This document shows positions 20,560 to 30,849 of a DNA stretch of 64,000 bases, in pieces (the first letter of the stretch is position 1; every line of letters starts with the position of its first letter). The stretch lies in NCBI GenBank assembly GCA_022494885.1, contig JAGVSM010004947.1, forward strand, positions 1 through 64,000, in the 5' to 3' direction. The translations under genes and the position numbers were made by a program. Under the pieces are notes generated by a model, which was not told where the DNA came from, ran no database searches, and was given only the letters and a program-made list of their open reading frames with translations. Source of the stretch: Micrasema longulum. Taxonomy: Eukaryota; Arthropoda; Insecta; Trichoptera; Brachycentridae.

Positions 20560-20880
20560 ATAAGGATCTGATTATACAGAAGAGTTAGTCCTTTTTTGGC
20601 TCAAAGGGAGCCTTACCCCAGCTTCATGGAAGTGTGGTGGAATAGCCAGGCTGAGGAGGGTGTTGACTGCATTTTTAATCTGTATTGGTCGGACGGAGTC
20701 AGAGAAACTGTTGTCCGATGTAGAATGACGTAATCTGATTTCTAGTTTTACCGGTGATGACTTAGGATTTAAGATTTAGAGATTTAGGTATTATTTAGGT
20801 GTTCATAGTATATTTATTGTTTACATTTAAATCTGGAAGTAGGGCACACGTAATAAAATTGTAATTATTTTTTTATATTA
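20560..20880. other. Unassigned, moderately GC-rich block
   Basis: A stretch around 20590-20740 (GGGAGCCTTACCCCAGCTTC, GGTCGGACGGAGTCAGAG) is richer in GC than its surroundings and looks like an old element, perhaps a LINE untranslated region. I cannot name it and see no usable frame. Confidence 0.3.
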
Positions 20881-21014
20881 TTATTTACTGCTTTAGAACG
20901 CGGAAGCTATCCATAGTGAGGCAGTTTAGATGAACTACCAGCAAAAAAAAATGTATGTAAAAAAAAAAATAAAAAAAAATATAATTCAACATTAATAATA
21001 TATTCATTGATATA

Positions 21015-21235
21015 GTCAGGCGCCGTGGCGCAGTTGGTTAGACGGCTATCTGTGAAACTGGCGTCGCGGGTTCGATTCCCGCCAGTTGCAAGAAAAAAAT
21101 CCAAGAAAGATTTTTTTCTCAATTGGTCTGGGTGTTGTGGTGTATTTTTCATTGCCTCCTTCCATATCCCCTCTATCCCACCTGCTGACAAGCCTCAAAA
21201 TAGAGGCTTAGCGGGTAAGCCTTTAAAAATAAAAA
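21015..21235 (+). repeat. SINE-C, full-length reference copy
   Basis: The head is clearly tRNA-derived: TGGCGCAGTTGGTTAGACGG gives a good box A and GGGTTCGATTCCCGCC a near-canonical box B, the internal RNA polymerase III promoter. The ends of the head do not pair, so it is not a tRNA gene. The body has two AGAAA(G)ATTTTTTTCTC blocks and CAATTGGTCTGGGTGTTGTG, and ends in the hairpin AAGCCTC-AAAATA-GAGGCTT (21191-21210) and an A-rich tail. Other copies are at 16.1, 28.1 and 38.3 kb. Confidence 0.9.
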
Positions 21236-21427
21236 TAAAAATTGCACACTTTTAACTGTTAACACTTAAAAAAAAATAAAAAAATTAACGAATAAAGAGA
21301 CAATTTTATCCATAACAGCCGGAAAAAAAATAATGATAATATAATTCGTCAGTGTTCAGGCGGATGAACAATACAAAAGAAAACAGGGTAGTCATGAAAT
21401 ATTCATTATAAAGATTGTTTAACTGCA

Positions 21428-21565
21428 ACATTTTATTGTTTCTGGACTGGCATCTGAAGTGTAAAACTGAACTAAGGTGATCGAATAACCTTCATGCAAC
21501 AGTTGATCAAAATACGCTAGATTTGGTTTATCACTGCAGTGCGACGAATTGATTATGTCCAATCA
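21428..21565 (+). repeat. SINE-A fragment (core and tail)
   Basis: Plus-strand core (TTTATTGTTTCTGGACTGGC, then ATCTGAAGTGTAAAACTGA), the GATCGAATAACCTTCATGCA block and the tail domain up to CACTGCAGTGCGAC. The head is missing. Confidence 0.65.
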
Positions 21566-21744
21566 ATTTAATCCCAGTCAGTGAAGAATTTACTTTCCCA
21601 TTTTCTCAATCCAATGTAGTGCATATTATGAACTTGTGAATAACCTTCTTGCTACCAGATTATAAAGAGATCTTTCGGACAGTTTCTCTTGTTCGGAAAC
21701 GAGCAATCTTTCCGTGTATGTGGGTACCGCTAAGGAGGCGGTGT

Positions 21745-22098
21745 GTGGTATGCTAATTATTAGAAGCAGAAAAAACATTTTTCAATTTGTAATTTTGAAT
21801 TCCCGCAAAAACTGTCATTCTATTGGCCAAGCCCCTAAAACGTCACGATTCATATTTATTTGTTCCTGGCCATTGAAATTAGTTAAGAACATTATCACAA
21901 ATCTTGACGTCACAACTAAGGCCAAAGACATCGCGTTTTTCTAGCAACGTATTTTTATCAAATTTCTTTATTATATTTATGTATAAAACCATTTCTCCAC
22001 AATGTGCATATTGATTTTGAAAATACAATTAATTAACTATTCTCAATTCATTTCATATATTTTAATCGGTATTCGTAGAATGTGATATTTCCCTATTA
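21745..22098 (-). repeat. MITE-D copy 2
   Basis: Minus-strand copy with GAATTCCCGCAAAAACTGTC (21797), the CATTCTATTGGCCAAGCCCC block, ACGTCACGATTCAT, AACATTATCACAAATCTTGA (21889) and CGTCACAAC. The end is GGTATTCGTAGAATGTGATA and TTTCCCTATT. Confidence 0.7.
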
Positions 22099-22134
22099 CA
22101 CACAGAAACCGTACGTTCCACGTTTGTCATTAAA

Positions 22135-22240
22135 TTTTATCATCATCATTCCCTTTCCGCACCGAATGGTGCATTGGGCACTGCATAGGCTCTTTGTACC
22201 ACCCGGTGCGAAAGAAGAGTGATGATGAACGGCAAAAAAT
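22135..22240. repeat. SINE-A tail pair, head to head
   Basis: A minus-strand tail (ATCATCATTCCCTTTCCGCA, then TGGTGCATTGGGCACTGC) is followed by a plus-strand tail remnant (CCACCCGGTGCGAAAGAAGA, then GTGATGATGA). Two truncated SINE-A tails face one another. Confidence 0.55.
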
Positions 22241-22250
22241 GAGACTAATT

Positions 22251-22637
22251 AGGAAATATCGTTTTTTTTCAAATATAAGTTCATAGTAACGAGGAACTAT
22301 GAAATACTGTCGAGTAAAAAAAAAAAATTTTTCTACATTAGTGGCATAAAAAATATTTTTAAATTTTGGATGCTCGCAAAAACGGTCATTGCATTGGCCA
22401 GGCCATGATTCATGGTTATTTAAAAATAATTACGTAACCGTTTAAATTGTTATAGAGCATCGTCACAATTATCATGTCGCGTTTTTCTAGGGACAATTTA
22501 AAAAAAATTAAGTTATGTATGAAAAAATTGTCCACCACAAAAAAACCACAGTATCCATGTCAATTTTTAAAATTAACTCAAATTTTCTAAATCGATTTCA
22601 TATATTTTATGTATTCGGAGTATCGGATATTTTCCTA
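22251..22637 (-). repeat. MITE-D copy 3, with terminal inverted repeats
   Basis: This copy shows the family's ends best. The left end is TAGGAAATATC (22250-22260). The right end is GGATATTTTCCTA (22625-22637), its inverse with one extra base. The interior is a diverged MITE-D body (GCAAAAACGGTCATTGCATT, then GGCCAGGCC near 22378). Its length of ~390 bp and lack of coding capacity fit a non-autonomous DNA transposon. Confidence 0.65.
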
Positions 22638-22639
22638 TT

Positions 22640-23385
22640 ACGGGATTAACATAGAAACAACACAACATAACATACAGTTCACCGGGAGGATAATGTTACA
22701 AAACAAAAAATGGGATGGGATAATAGGGAATGGAAAAAGTAGAAAAATAATATTGCTGAATAATTGTGGGAAAACATTTTTTTTTATCCAAAACAAGTTT
22801 AGATTTATACCTACCTTAAAATTTGCCGGGCTACGCCAAAATGTATATAACCATGTTTAGTATTCCTATCACCTGCAAACTGAATTTTACACCTGCACGT
22901 TTTCCCAAATCAACCTGCATACAAAGCAAATAATGGGATAGCGTGCGCGAGGTACATCTAATTGATTGGTAAATAAATAACTTCAATAATTCATCCCATA
23001 ACCTGATCGGAATTTAATGATTTCTGCGTTTCAATACTTCCTGAATAATCAATATGATAAATCATTTCGAAAGTGTACGCAATTTTAAACACAAAATTTT
23101 TATATCCTCCAAAATACTCGTTCTGAACCACTTTGAATAAACGAACATGTAAAAATTATAAATTGGGCTAACATGTTTATGTCAAAATTTATTACGAATT
23201 TTTATGACTGGTTTTATTTATTTTTTATTTTTTAATTATTTTCTGTCTTAAAATATTCTCGTTTTAATTTGAACACACGTGTTATTTCTTATTTTTGTAG
23301 TTTTTAGTACCTTTTTACATATTTTAGATATTTAAATATCATAATCGCATTTATACAAAAAAACTACGAAAAAATATTGAAGTAC
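22640..23385. other. Unassigned AT-rich DNA
   Basis: No gene recognised. A short block with AATGGGATGGGATAATAGGG (near 22706) resembles 20265-20290 and may be a small shared repeat next to MITE-D copies. Confidence 0.35.
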
Positions 23386-23389
23386 GAGC

Positions 23390-23640
23390 ACAGACTAATA
23401 AAGCTAAGGCTGTGGCTGGCTGCTTGCGGGACATTATATGGAGACACAAACAAATGGTAACCGAAAGTTAGGTCAGGATATACAAGACGTGCGTCGGACC
23501 CATCATGACCTACGGGATGGAAGTGAGAGCCGAAATCCAAAGGGACAGAAAACCTCCTCAGAGTAGCGGAAATGAGAACCCTTCGCTCCATTCCAGGCAA
23601 AACCCTATAAATATTGAATTAGAAATGAGACGATAAAGTC
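23390..23640 (+). pseudogene. LINE polymerase C-terminal fragment
   Basis: The plus-strand frame NKAKAVAGCLRDIIWRHKQM, a stop, VRIYKTCVGPIMTYGMEVR and then, in a shifted frame, LRVAEMRTLRSIPGKTL follow the C-terminal region of RTE-like insect LINEs downstream of the catalytic core. It is interrupted by stops and a frameshift. Confidence 0.65.
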
Positions 23641-23879
23641 TGTCTGTTTTGTTGAAGAGGTAGTAATTTGTACATTATGTAAACTTTACATTAGCGGTCT
23701 TACTGTCTAATGAAAATTCCTTCCAGCCAACTAATAAAATAAAAGTTTTATTTATATAATTCAAGTAACAAAACATATTAAATTGAAAATCATTGTAATA
23801 AAAACTGAAGATATGCAACAATAGAAATGACTGCGTTTGTACATAAATTACCTTAAATCAATACTTTTACTCAATGGGA

Positions 23880-24240
23880 GAAAGAAACAAAGAGAAAAGA
23901 GGAAAGGAGGAGAGATTAAGGAAGAGAGAGGAGATGTTTCTTCAGACGTGATGTAAACAGAGATACTGTAGTTACATCTTTGATAGTGGATAGGAAATGA
24001 TTCCATAGTCGAGTCGCATGGACACTATATGAGTTAGAAAAGAATAAGGAATTGTGGATGAGTATTAAGAGGGTGCTTTGAGAATTAGAACGAAGAGGTC
24101 AACCATGAACTAAAAGGCGTTGAATTTTTCACGGAGGTATATAGGTGCGTTAGGACTATGAAGTACTGTGAACAGAAGTGAACGGAGTGATAGTCTCTCG
24201 CCTGTCTAATTTTGAGCCATTTTAGTTAACTACGATAATC
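23880..24240 (-). pseudogene. LINE C-terminal fragment, family K
   Basis: Minus-strand frames give LKWLKIRQARDYHSVHFCSQ, then in pieces TPFSSWLTSSF and CDSTMESFPIHYQRCNYSIS. This follows the region after the polymerase in Jockey/R1-like LINEs (RRDxHS, then the NSLP-type block and a final region). Several stops are present. A shorter copy lies at 43.64-43.80 kb. Confidence 0.5.
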
Positions 24241-24479
24241 AGAAATGTAGTCAAATTTCTAAGATAGTGAGGTGGGAATGAAGCAGAATGCACTTTTAAA
24301 GGGACCATGTGGTGTGCATGGAGGCTTTCGAAAATTACTAAGTAGGAAAAACTCTGGCAGCAGAAGACTACTAGAAAGGCCACTGAAAGTATGGAAGAAA
24401 AGCTGGACGTCATAATTCCAGTGCAGCCCATTATCACAAACAGGTCATACGATCTAGACAAAGAGGAAGAAGAGGAAGG

Positions 24480-25060
24480 TACGGAAAAATCTTTGGATTA
24501 AGTTATATTTATAAAAAAAGAACATAGATATTATATTTTCCAAAATAATAACGTATCCCAAACTTCATGAGACTAAAAGTCCCGTGTTTATTTTGTGTTA
24601 TTTATTATGGTTCACAAATAATAAATAATATATATGAGATAATAATCACAGTTTGTTACATTTAGATATTGTTCATTAATTATGTGAACACAGCATGCAC
24701 AAATAAAGAAAAAAAACGTTTATGATTGGCTTTTTTCAAATTGGCTAGATTAATTGAATTCTATTATTGTTATGAAAGTTATTACAATAAATTCTTACTA
24801 ATAAATTATTACAAATTATTTTACCTAACTAACATAAGTTACTATTTGATTTTATAAATTGCGTAACAGTTTTCCTATGATGATTTTATGTATCGTTAAA
24901 GACATTCTATCAGCATTACTTTTTTATCGCGTTGAGTTGGGATACAACTTAATAGAATATGGAAATATACTGTTAATAAAATGAAAAATTACAACGTAAA
25001 TATAAATTTAAAATCATCATATGGACAACACGCAGCTCTATGTATGCATCATATTATGGT
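24480..25060. other. Unassigned AT-rich DNA
   Basis: No gene or repeat recognised. The region just before it (24240-24480) has a purine-rich GAGGAAGAAGAGGAAGG patch near 24462 but no identifiable product. Confidence 0.3.
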
Positions 25061-25062
25061 TC

Positions 25063-25320
25063 GTCATCATCATCTCTCTCTCCACACCCAGTGGTGCATA
25101 GGACACTGCATTTGTAAACTAAATGCAGCGTTTGTCGATCATATATTCCACGAAGGTGAGGTGATCAGTTGCACACAGTACCAGTCCAGGTACAATAAAA
25201 TATTACAGTTTCAATAATCTTTATGATAAATTTTTCACTTCCACTCCGCCAGAAATCAAATCTTAGTCCTCAAAATGGGTAGGCGACCGTGTCAACCTCT
25301 TCCCAATGAAGCGTACTAAT
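25063..25320 (-). repeat. SINE-A copy, nearly complete
   Basis: Minus strand: CATCATCATC tail, CCAGTGGTGCATAGGACACT, ACTAAATGCAGCGT, GAAGGTGAGGTGATCAGTTG, ACCAGTCCAGGTACAATAAA, then the head CCAGAAATCAAATCTTAGTC (worn box B), CTCAAAATGGGTAGGCGACC and a worn end. Confidence 0.75.
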
Positions 25321-26149
25321 TTTAACACTATTGATTAAAACTAAATAAATTTGTGCAATGTCTCGAAGAGGTCTCCTGCAATAGTCTCTTCCTCCTGACA
25401 AAATCCAATTTTTAATATTTGTTTTGAAGCTTTTGTTTTGAAGAACTTTTTAAACAAATGAATCAAAATACCACAAAAAATGGTTTGAATACATTATTCA
25501 TAAAATATACATATTTTCAAGTGCATTAAAAATCGCGATTGATTTTTAAAAGTTCAATATATCGTCGGTTCAATTTGTTTTTGTCAAACAGACCAAAACA
25601 CAAATCTTCGGAAATAGAGCTTTAAAGTTTTTTTTTACGAAAAAGATAAAAATAATCACCACATTTTTAAATACAATTTGTTAAAATACCCCTTAAACAA
25701 TGATAAAAATAAAAATAATAATTTCAATTTCATAAATAAAAGTTTTCTCAGAACTCCTGCAAACTTGACTGAATTTAGTTAAAAATGGTATGTTGGACAA
25801 GAACGAACTCAAACGTTGAACCGTTAAAGTAGTATTACTCTGTGTCGCGGCGGATGAAAGTTACAGTTCTGCGTGTGAAATAGAACCAAAATCCTGGACA
25901 AGTGTTTAAGACTCAATGGCTATACAAAAGTCAAAATCATAAAAAAAAAAAAGCTTTGTGGTGAAGTATTTGGCGACCATGCACAAAATCCCATAAAACA
26001 AAACTTAATTAGATGAAAAAAAACAGTGATTGAAAGTATTTAAAAACATGTCTGAAAAAAATATAGTTTCTTATGTGTGTTTTCTGAAGCCTTCTACGCG
26101 CAACTGTAATTATTTCCTTAGAGAGACCTTACTGGAGAATTGTATAGAA

Positions 26150-27389
26150 CAGTGTTTCCAACGGTGGGGCGTACGCTACACCTGTGGGGCATAGGGCCTC
26201 AGAGGTGGGACACCACGCGAGACACGTCGGCATTCCACATATAAAGGGGAATACTCATCAGTCATACGAAAAAATGGCTGAGATGTACAAAATTGAAATA
26301 TACGCTTAATTGTACTTAAAATAGAATGAAACCCGTTACAATTTAAAAATTATCTAAATACACAGAAACTGTGCAGGTCGTAGCTGTAGATGTTGTTTTG
26401 GTACCGGGCCCAAGCTGTATAATGAGGAATTCCACTGTTTTCTAATTTATTATTTTTTCTATTAGCGTACTATTTAACAAAGCAAAAATATAAATATTTT
26501 TTTTGTTCGTTATTTACAAAGATATGATTTTTTAAAGTTACATTTATTAAATACCGCGCCAAATGACTGTAATCAGTGTGTCACTTTTCAGTAGTGACGT
26601 CATGAAACGGTTGGCGTTCTTACTTTCACTGACCGCGGTAAGTTGTATTTCTCCAGCCAATAACAAAACTGACAAGAATCTATGGAATATTACTTTGATA
26701 ACTTCATTTAGTTGATAGTAATTTGCTCATTTCTATGTTATGGTTGTTTTTACGAACGTTTTGATTTAGAAAAACCTAGAAAGTTGACATAATCTATGGT
26801 TAAAATGCCAAATTATACTCTTTTTTTCTATGATCAAAACGTTTCTTACAAGGTGCGGGGCTTTAAAGCGGAAACCGGAAATATTACACGTAGATATAAG
26901 GAGTGACGTCATTATTTACGATTTTAAAATGAAAACTATTTTTGAAATTTTTATTTATTTTTGCGTGTGCTTTTGAGATATTTCATCCTACGCCAAAAAA
27001 TTTAAATATTCACGTGTACACAAAAACTTTTTTAAAATTTAATTCCGGGTTGAGCTGGAATTCCTCATTGTATTGTGGTATTTTGATAGTACATACATTG
27101 TTATAGATATGTCGATGCGCGGGAGACGTATCTATAAATGGCGCCATACTCGTATTTATTTTAGTCTACTTAATTACATTTTCAATTTATATGTAGTGAT
27201 AATTTCAGTTATAGTATATGTATTAGGATAGGTTTTTAAAAATTTCATTGTGGGTTAATATATTTACAAACATAGTACAAGATGATTTGAAAATTTACCT
27301 GCTGTTTAATTAAAAAAGATGCCGGTGGGGCATCTGACTTTTGAAAAGACTACGGTGGGGCATGGCATAGAGAAGGCTGGGAAACACTG
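26150..27389. mobile_element. Non-autonomous hAT-type element 1
   Basis: The terminal repeats CAGTGTTTCCAACGGTGGGG (26150 on) and GCTGGGAAACACTG (to 27389) have the CAGTGTTTCC...GGAAACACTG form common in hAT elements. The flanks are GTATAGAA (26142-26149) and GTCTAGAA (27390-27397), an 8-bp duplication with one mismatch, the hAT length. Subterminal GGTGGGGC repeats occur at both ends (26165, 26184, 27326, 27355), plausible transposase-binding sites. There is no transposase; a second element is nested at 26421-27069. Confidence 0.85.
26421..27069. mobile_element. MITE nested within hAT element 1
   Basis: Perfect 14-bp terminal inverted repeats AATGAGGAATTCCA (26421-26434) and TGGAATTCCTCATT (27056-27069), flanked by GTAT on both sides (26417-26420 and 27070-27073). 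It is about 650 bp, with no coding capacity. I do not recognise the superfamily; a 4-bp duplication would be compatible with several. Confidence 0.7.
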
Positions 27390-27475
27390 GTCTAGAAGTT
27401 ATCATTATAAAAGCTCAGACTACAACCACCATAAAATGTCACTAAGAAATAACATAAGATCTTTTTGATGAAAAT

Positions 27476-28359
27476 CAGGGGTCTCCAAACTTTTTAGCAT
27501 AAGAGCCACCGATTGATGGCTTTTTGTTACTGAGACTTTTTGTCGCTGTCACCTAGTGTTATCGTTATACGCGCAAAACGCTGACACCGGGTGTAAAAAA
27601 TGTTTATTTTAAAGATGGGTGAAGAAGTTGAAGTGATTTGTGTTCTTAAAACAAGCAGAAGGAAAATTAAATGAAGGAAACAATACTGAGTTTACTCCAT
27701 ATTAAAATCAAAGATTAGACAAAATATTTTTTTTTACCTTTACTTTAGAATAACGTTAGCATGCTCCAAAGTTCTTTTATAATTTTGTTACACCAATAAA
27801 CAGTTTCGATGAATCGCTATATTAAGTCGGTTCTTTATTCATATTTCAAGATAAGATGTGGTGGTGCAGTTGGCATGGAAACGTCAAGGAGCGTTAATCC
27901 AAGTAGTCTCTTCTTCACATCTGAATGCCTCCCTTTCCTGGAAGGCCGTGGTTGACGATCTTTTGGCTTATTTCGGTGCAATTAAAGTACAAGAAATTGA
28001 TGTGAGAGAAAAAAAGAGTACCTACTGGATAGCGATAGGATCTCTTGGAAGCGTTTGGTGGTTTTCACATCTTTCACTTCTTTTTAAATTGGTCTGAGAT
28101 TTAAATTTTTTTTTTTTTTAATTGGTCTGGGTGTTGTGGTGTATTTTTCATAACTTTCATTAATATCTTCACTTTTTTACTTGCTGGCAAGCCTCTAAAA
28201 GAAAAGTTTAGATGGTTATTCCTTAAGAAAAGGTCAATTTGTTTTTCAATTGGTCATTTAATAAAAACATCTGATTATTATTTGTATGATTTACTAACAT
28301 TGTAAATTTAACAATGTAATGAAAATACTCTGCGGAGGGACAAAGTTTGGAGACCCCTG
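27476..28359. mobile_element. Non-autonomous hAT-type element 2
   Basis: Terminal repeats CAGGGGTCTCCAAACTTT (27476-27493) and AAAGTTTGGAGACCCCTG (28342-28359) are perfect inverses. CAGGGGT with an 8-bp duplication is typical of hAT elements. The flanks are ATGAAAAT (27468-27475) and ATGTAAAT (28360-28367), 7 of 8 matching. The interior has no transposase. It includes a SINE-C fragment at 28107-28222, which inserted after the hAT element arrived or was carried along with it. Confidence 0.88.
28107..28222 (+). repeat. SINE-C fragment inside hAT element 2
   Basis: TTTTTTTAATTGGTCTGGGT, GTTGTGGTGTATTTTTCATA and the tail hairpin region AAGCCTCTAAAAGAAAAGTTT, where the right arm has decayed. Confidence 0.75.
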
Positions 28360-28554
28360 ATGTAAATCTTTAATAGCCAATTAAAACGGCGCGCTTCAGC
28401 GTCTGGTTTTGCTTCATCTTATGACCAAAGTACGTCGTCATTCGCGTCCTTGCCACAATTTATTTATTTATTTAATACTTCACAAACATTGTAAATGAAT
28501 TAACTATGTATCTCTACATGTATTTTTTTTTTATAACCACTTACCGGCTTTTCT

Positions 28555-28598
28555 ATGTCTACCGGTTTCGAGATATACTCGTGTCTTCTTCAGGACAC
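28555..28598 (-). other. Hammerhead-like motif
   Basis: On the minus strand: stem I GTGTC (28598-28594) with GACAT (28559-28555), 5 bp including one G-U; core CTGAAGA (28593-28587); a stem II region with GAG/CTC or GA/TC pairing; GAAAC (28569-28565); CG; GTA (28562-28560). ACCGGT is palindromic. An extra A after the core and a poor stem II make activity doubtful. A motif of similar form is common in insect repeats related to Penelope elements. Confidence 0.4.
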
Positions 28599-28839
28599 CA
28601 ATTTAATCAACATGTTAAACCCACTATATACCTTCACCATAGTTGTCGCACAAAAATTCAACATTTTTATAGCCTAATCAGTGCATGTAAGGGTTGCCTA
28701 CTAAAATGCCTGAAATGTTGGTTTTTTATTAATAAAATGAAATGAAACTGTAAATTTAAATCTAAAGAAAGGGTCAAAAGAAGAAAAGAAGGACGATGAA
28801 TGGTGAAACAGTTATATTTGGCGAGAATGAATAAGAATG

Positions 28840-29045
28840 TGGGACGAGGGTGAACAAGGAAGACGTGGCATGATCAGATAAATCAAAATCTTAAGACTGG
28901 TCACGTCAAAAGCAGGCAGAAGCGAACAGAATGTATGAAAAGATGTATGAATGTGGAGGAAGCTAGGAATGTACGTAAAGATAGACGTTTGTGGCGGTCT
29001 ATCTTATCTGCCCATCACTACGGAAAAATGGCGTTATAGTAGTAG
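28840..29045 (+). pseudogene. LINE family L1, C-terminal fragment
   Basis: Plus-strand pieces TRKTWHDQINQNLKTGHVKS, RQKRTECMKRCMNVEEARNV and RKDRRLWRSILSAHHYGKMA with a final stop match the end of the LINE at 11.4-12.7 kb. It is followed by TAGTAGTAGTAGTA (29037-29050), so the 3' tail differs from the TTTG type of the other copies. Severely 5'-truncated. Confidence 0.8.
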
Positions 29046-29082
29046 TAGTACTCTTAGGTAAAAATACTGCAATAGTAAAATC

Positions 29083-29270
29083 GGTTTGTGGTCCCGTGGC
29101 TAGTGTCTCGGACTCACGGCTCAAAGCTCCGTGGTTCGAATTCCACTCTACCCTAACTTGTTTACCATTTTCTAACAGTGAGGTATTTACAACCCGTTGA
29201 AAATGGTCCTCAAAATGAAATATTTGAGTAAATCATAAGAACGTAAATATTTCTTTAAAAAAAAAAAAAA
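29083..29270 (+). repeat. SINE-B copy, complete
   Basis: tRNA-like head GTGGTCCCGTGGCTAGTGTC (box A) and GTGGTTCGAATTCCACTC (box B), body ACCATTTTCTAACAGTGAGG, CCTCAAAATGAAATATTTGA and GTAAATCATAAGAACG, and a poly(A) tail at 29257-29270. It lies 40 bases downstream of the LINE L1 tail. Confidence 0.88.
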
Positions 29271-29759
29271 CATGTGGAGATTAGTCAGCATCATGGAATA
29301 CTGGTGATTGCGTTTTTTGGCATTAAATAAATAAACATAATAAAAAAATAATTGTTATCTTATGAAATTTCTTGGTGGAATGGCTCAGTTCTATACAGAG
29401 ATGACTCGAAATTACTAGATTTGAGAAATGGTTGACCAAAGGTTTGACACATCTAAATTGAATTGTAACCAATAATTATTTATGTGAAATACATACACAA
29501 TAATAATAACAATAATCAAGGTTTATTAACATTAATTACAGTTTTTTAATCTACTACATGTTTTAGGGAATAGATTTCTCTGGATTATGTCTGGTCTGCC
29601 TAGCTAGTAGTGGTTACTAGTTTTTGGAATAAAATTGTCTTGCAAATAATTACAGTTATGGACCTGTTTATTTATTTTCATTTATTATTCTTTTCAAATT
29701 TTAAATTTTTTGTTATCGCTCTATGAAATTGAGCCATCGGTATAAAGTTTTATTCCTTT

Positions 29760-30530
29760 TTTATTTATAGTTTTTACCAGTGACCGGGTTTCGGCGTGAC
29801 CGACATCGTTAGACTGGTATGGCAGTCGGACCCTTGCTTGCAATTTTATAAAACACTAACGGACCCGACAGACGCTGTCCTGCCCGAACGTTGGCTTGCC
29901 TGCAATTACCTTGAAATAAGACTTTTCATTCATAAGTAGGTACCTAGGTACTTGTTTATGATTGAATCCCAAAACAAAAAATAATTCACTTTCAAATATA
30001 GAATGCTTTTTGCAAAAGTCAAACTTAGCTCTTCTCATAAACAGGGGTGCACATATTCATGAATGCGAATTTCAAAAATGTATTGAATGTCCGTTAAATA
30101 ATATTTCAGTATCACCAAAAATCCAGTAAAGAGAAATAAATGAGAATAAATTATAAGGAATGTAAGGAAACAATCCGATTGGGATCCATAAAAAGTGAAT
30201 GTTGTTTGTAAACATTCAAAAGTAAGCTTTTTTTAAACCCAAAAAATACAACATCCTTCCATTTTTTTGTATATGCGTTCTCCTCGAATGCAACCCTGAT
30301 AAATCGACGAATAAAACTTTTATGCTCCTTTCTTTTTATTTACGTATTAGATTGAAGATTTAAATATCTACAAACACGCACAGCGCAAAGATCTATATTT
30401 TTCTGAAAACCGCACGTCTATCGGTTAAGCCGTTTAGGAGAAGTTCAGTGACATCACACGTACAGAGGAATTATATATATATATAAAGATAAATATTTGT
30501 CATGACGATACTCGGTCACTGGTAAAAAAT
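29760..30530. repeat. Segment bracketed by inverted hammerhead-like ends
   Basis: Left end TTTTTACCAGTGACCGGGTT (29771 on) and right end TCGGTCACTGGTAAAAAATA (30506 on) are inverted copies, extending more loosely over about 40 bp. The interior holds a moderately GC-rich block (29820-29900) and an ATATATATATA run (30472-30483) preceded by GGTTAAGCCGTTTAGGAGAA (30424), a phrase seen near the 3' ends of several insect retroelements. No coding capacity. Confidence 0.4.
29776..29818 (-). other. Hammerhead-like motif with one core change
   Basis: On the minus strand: stem I ACCAGT (29818-29813) with ACTGGT (29781-29776), a perfect 6 bp; core CTAACGA (29812-29806), which is CUGACGA with G5 changed to A; a weak stem II; GAAAC (29792-29788); a short CCGG centre; GTC (29784-29782). 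G5 is essential in hammerheads, so this copy is probably inactive, but the layout is complete. Confidence 0.45.
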
Positions 30531-30849
30531 ATCAATAAAAGTGAAATAAAACTAAATACGTATTTTTATTGTAATTTTTATGATAAAAATTAAATGCATT
30601 ATATCGATTCACCCTATTTTGTTTTATCGTACCGAGTGAATTTTTACTAAGGTGTGAAATATGTCAATATTGTGATAAAATGAGGTAAAGTATTGACAAT
30701 GTGTAAGTAATGCAGGTATCGACTCGACAACGGATTTTATAGCGAGTCGGAGCAAGTTCGCAGACACGGGTCGCTCCTGATTGTGTCGCTATAAACTGTG
30801 TCTCTGTCCTTAACAAATGTATGTATAATGTAATTAATAAATAAAAAAA

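Noticed and set aside
21025..21090. Possible functional tRNA gene (good box A and box B)
   Set aside because: The 5' and 3' ends of the head do not pair into an acceptor stem, and the sequence continues into a body shared with three other loci, so it is the head of SINE-C.
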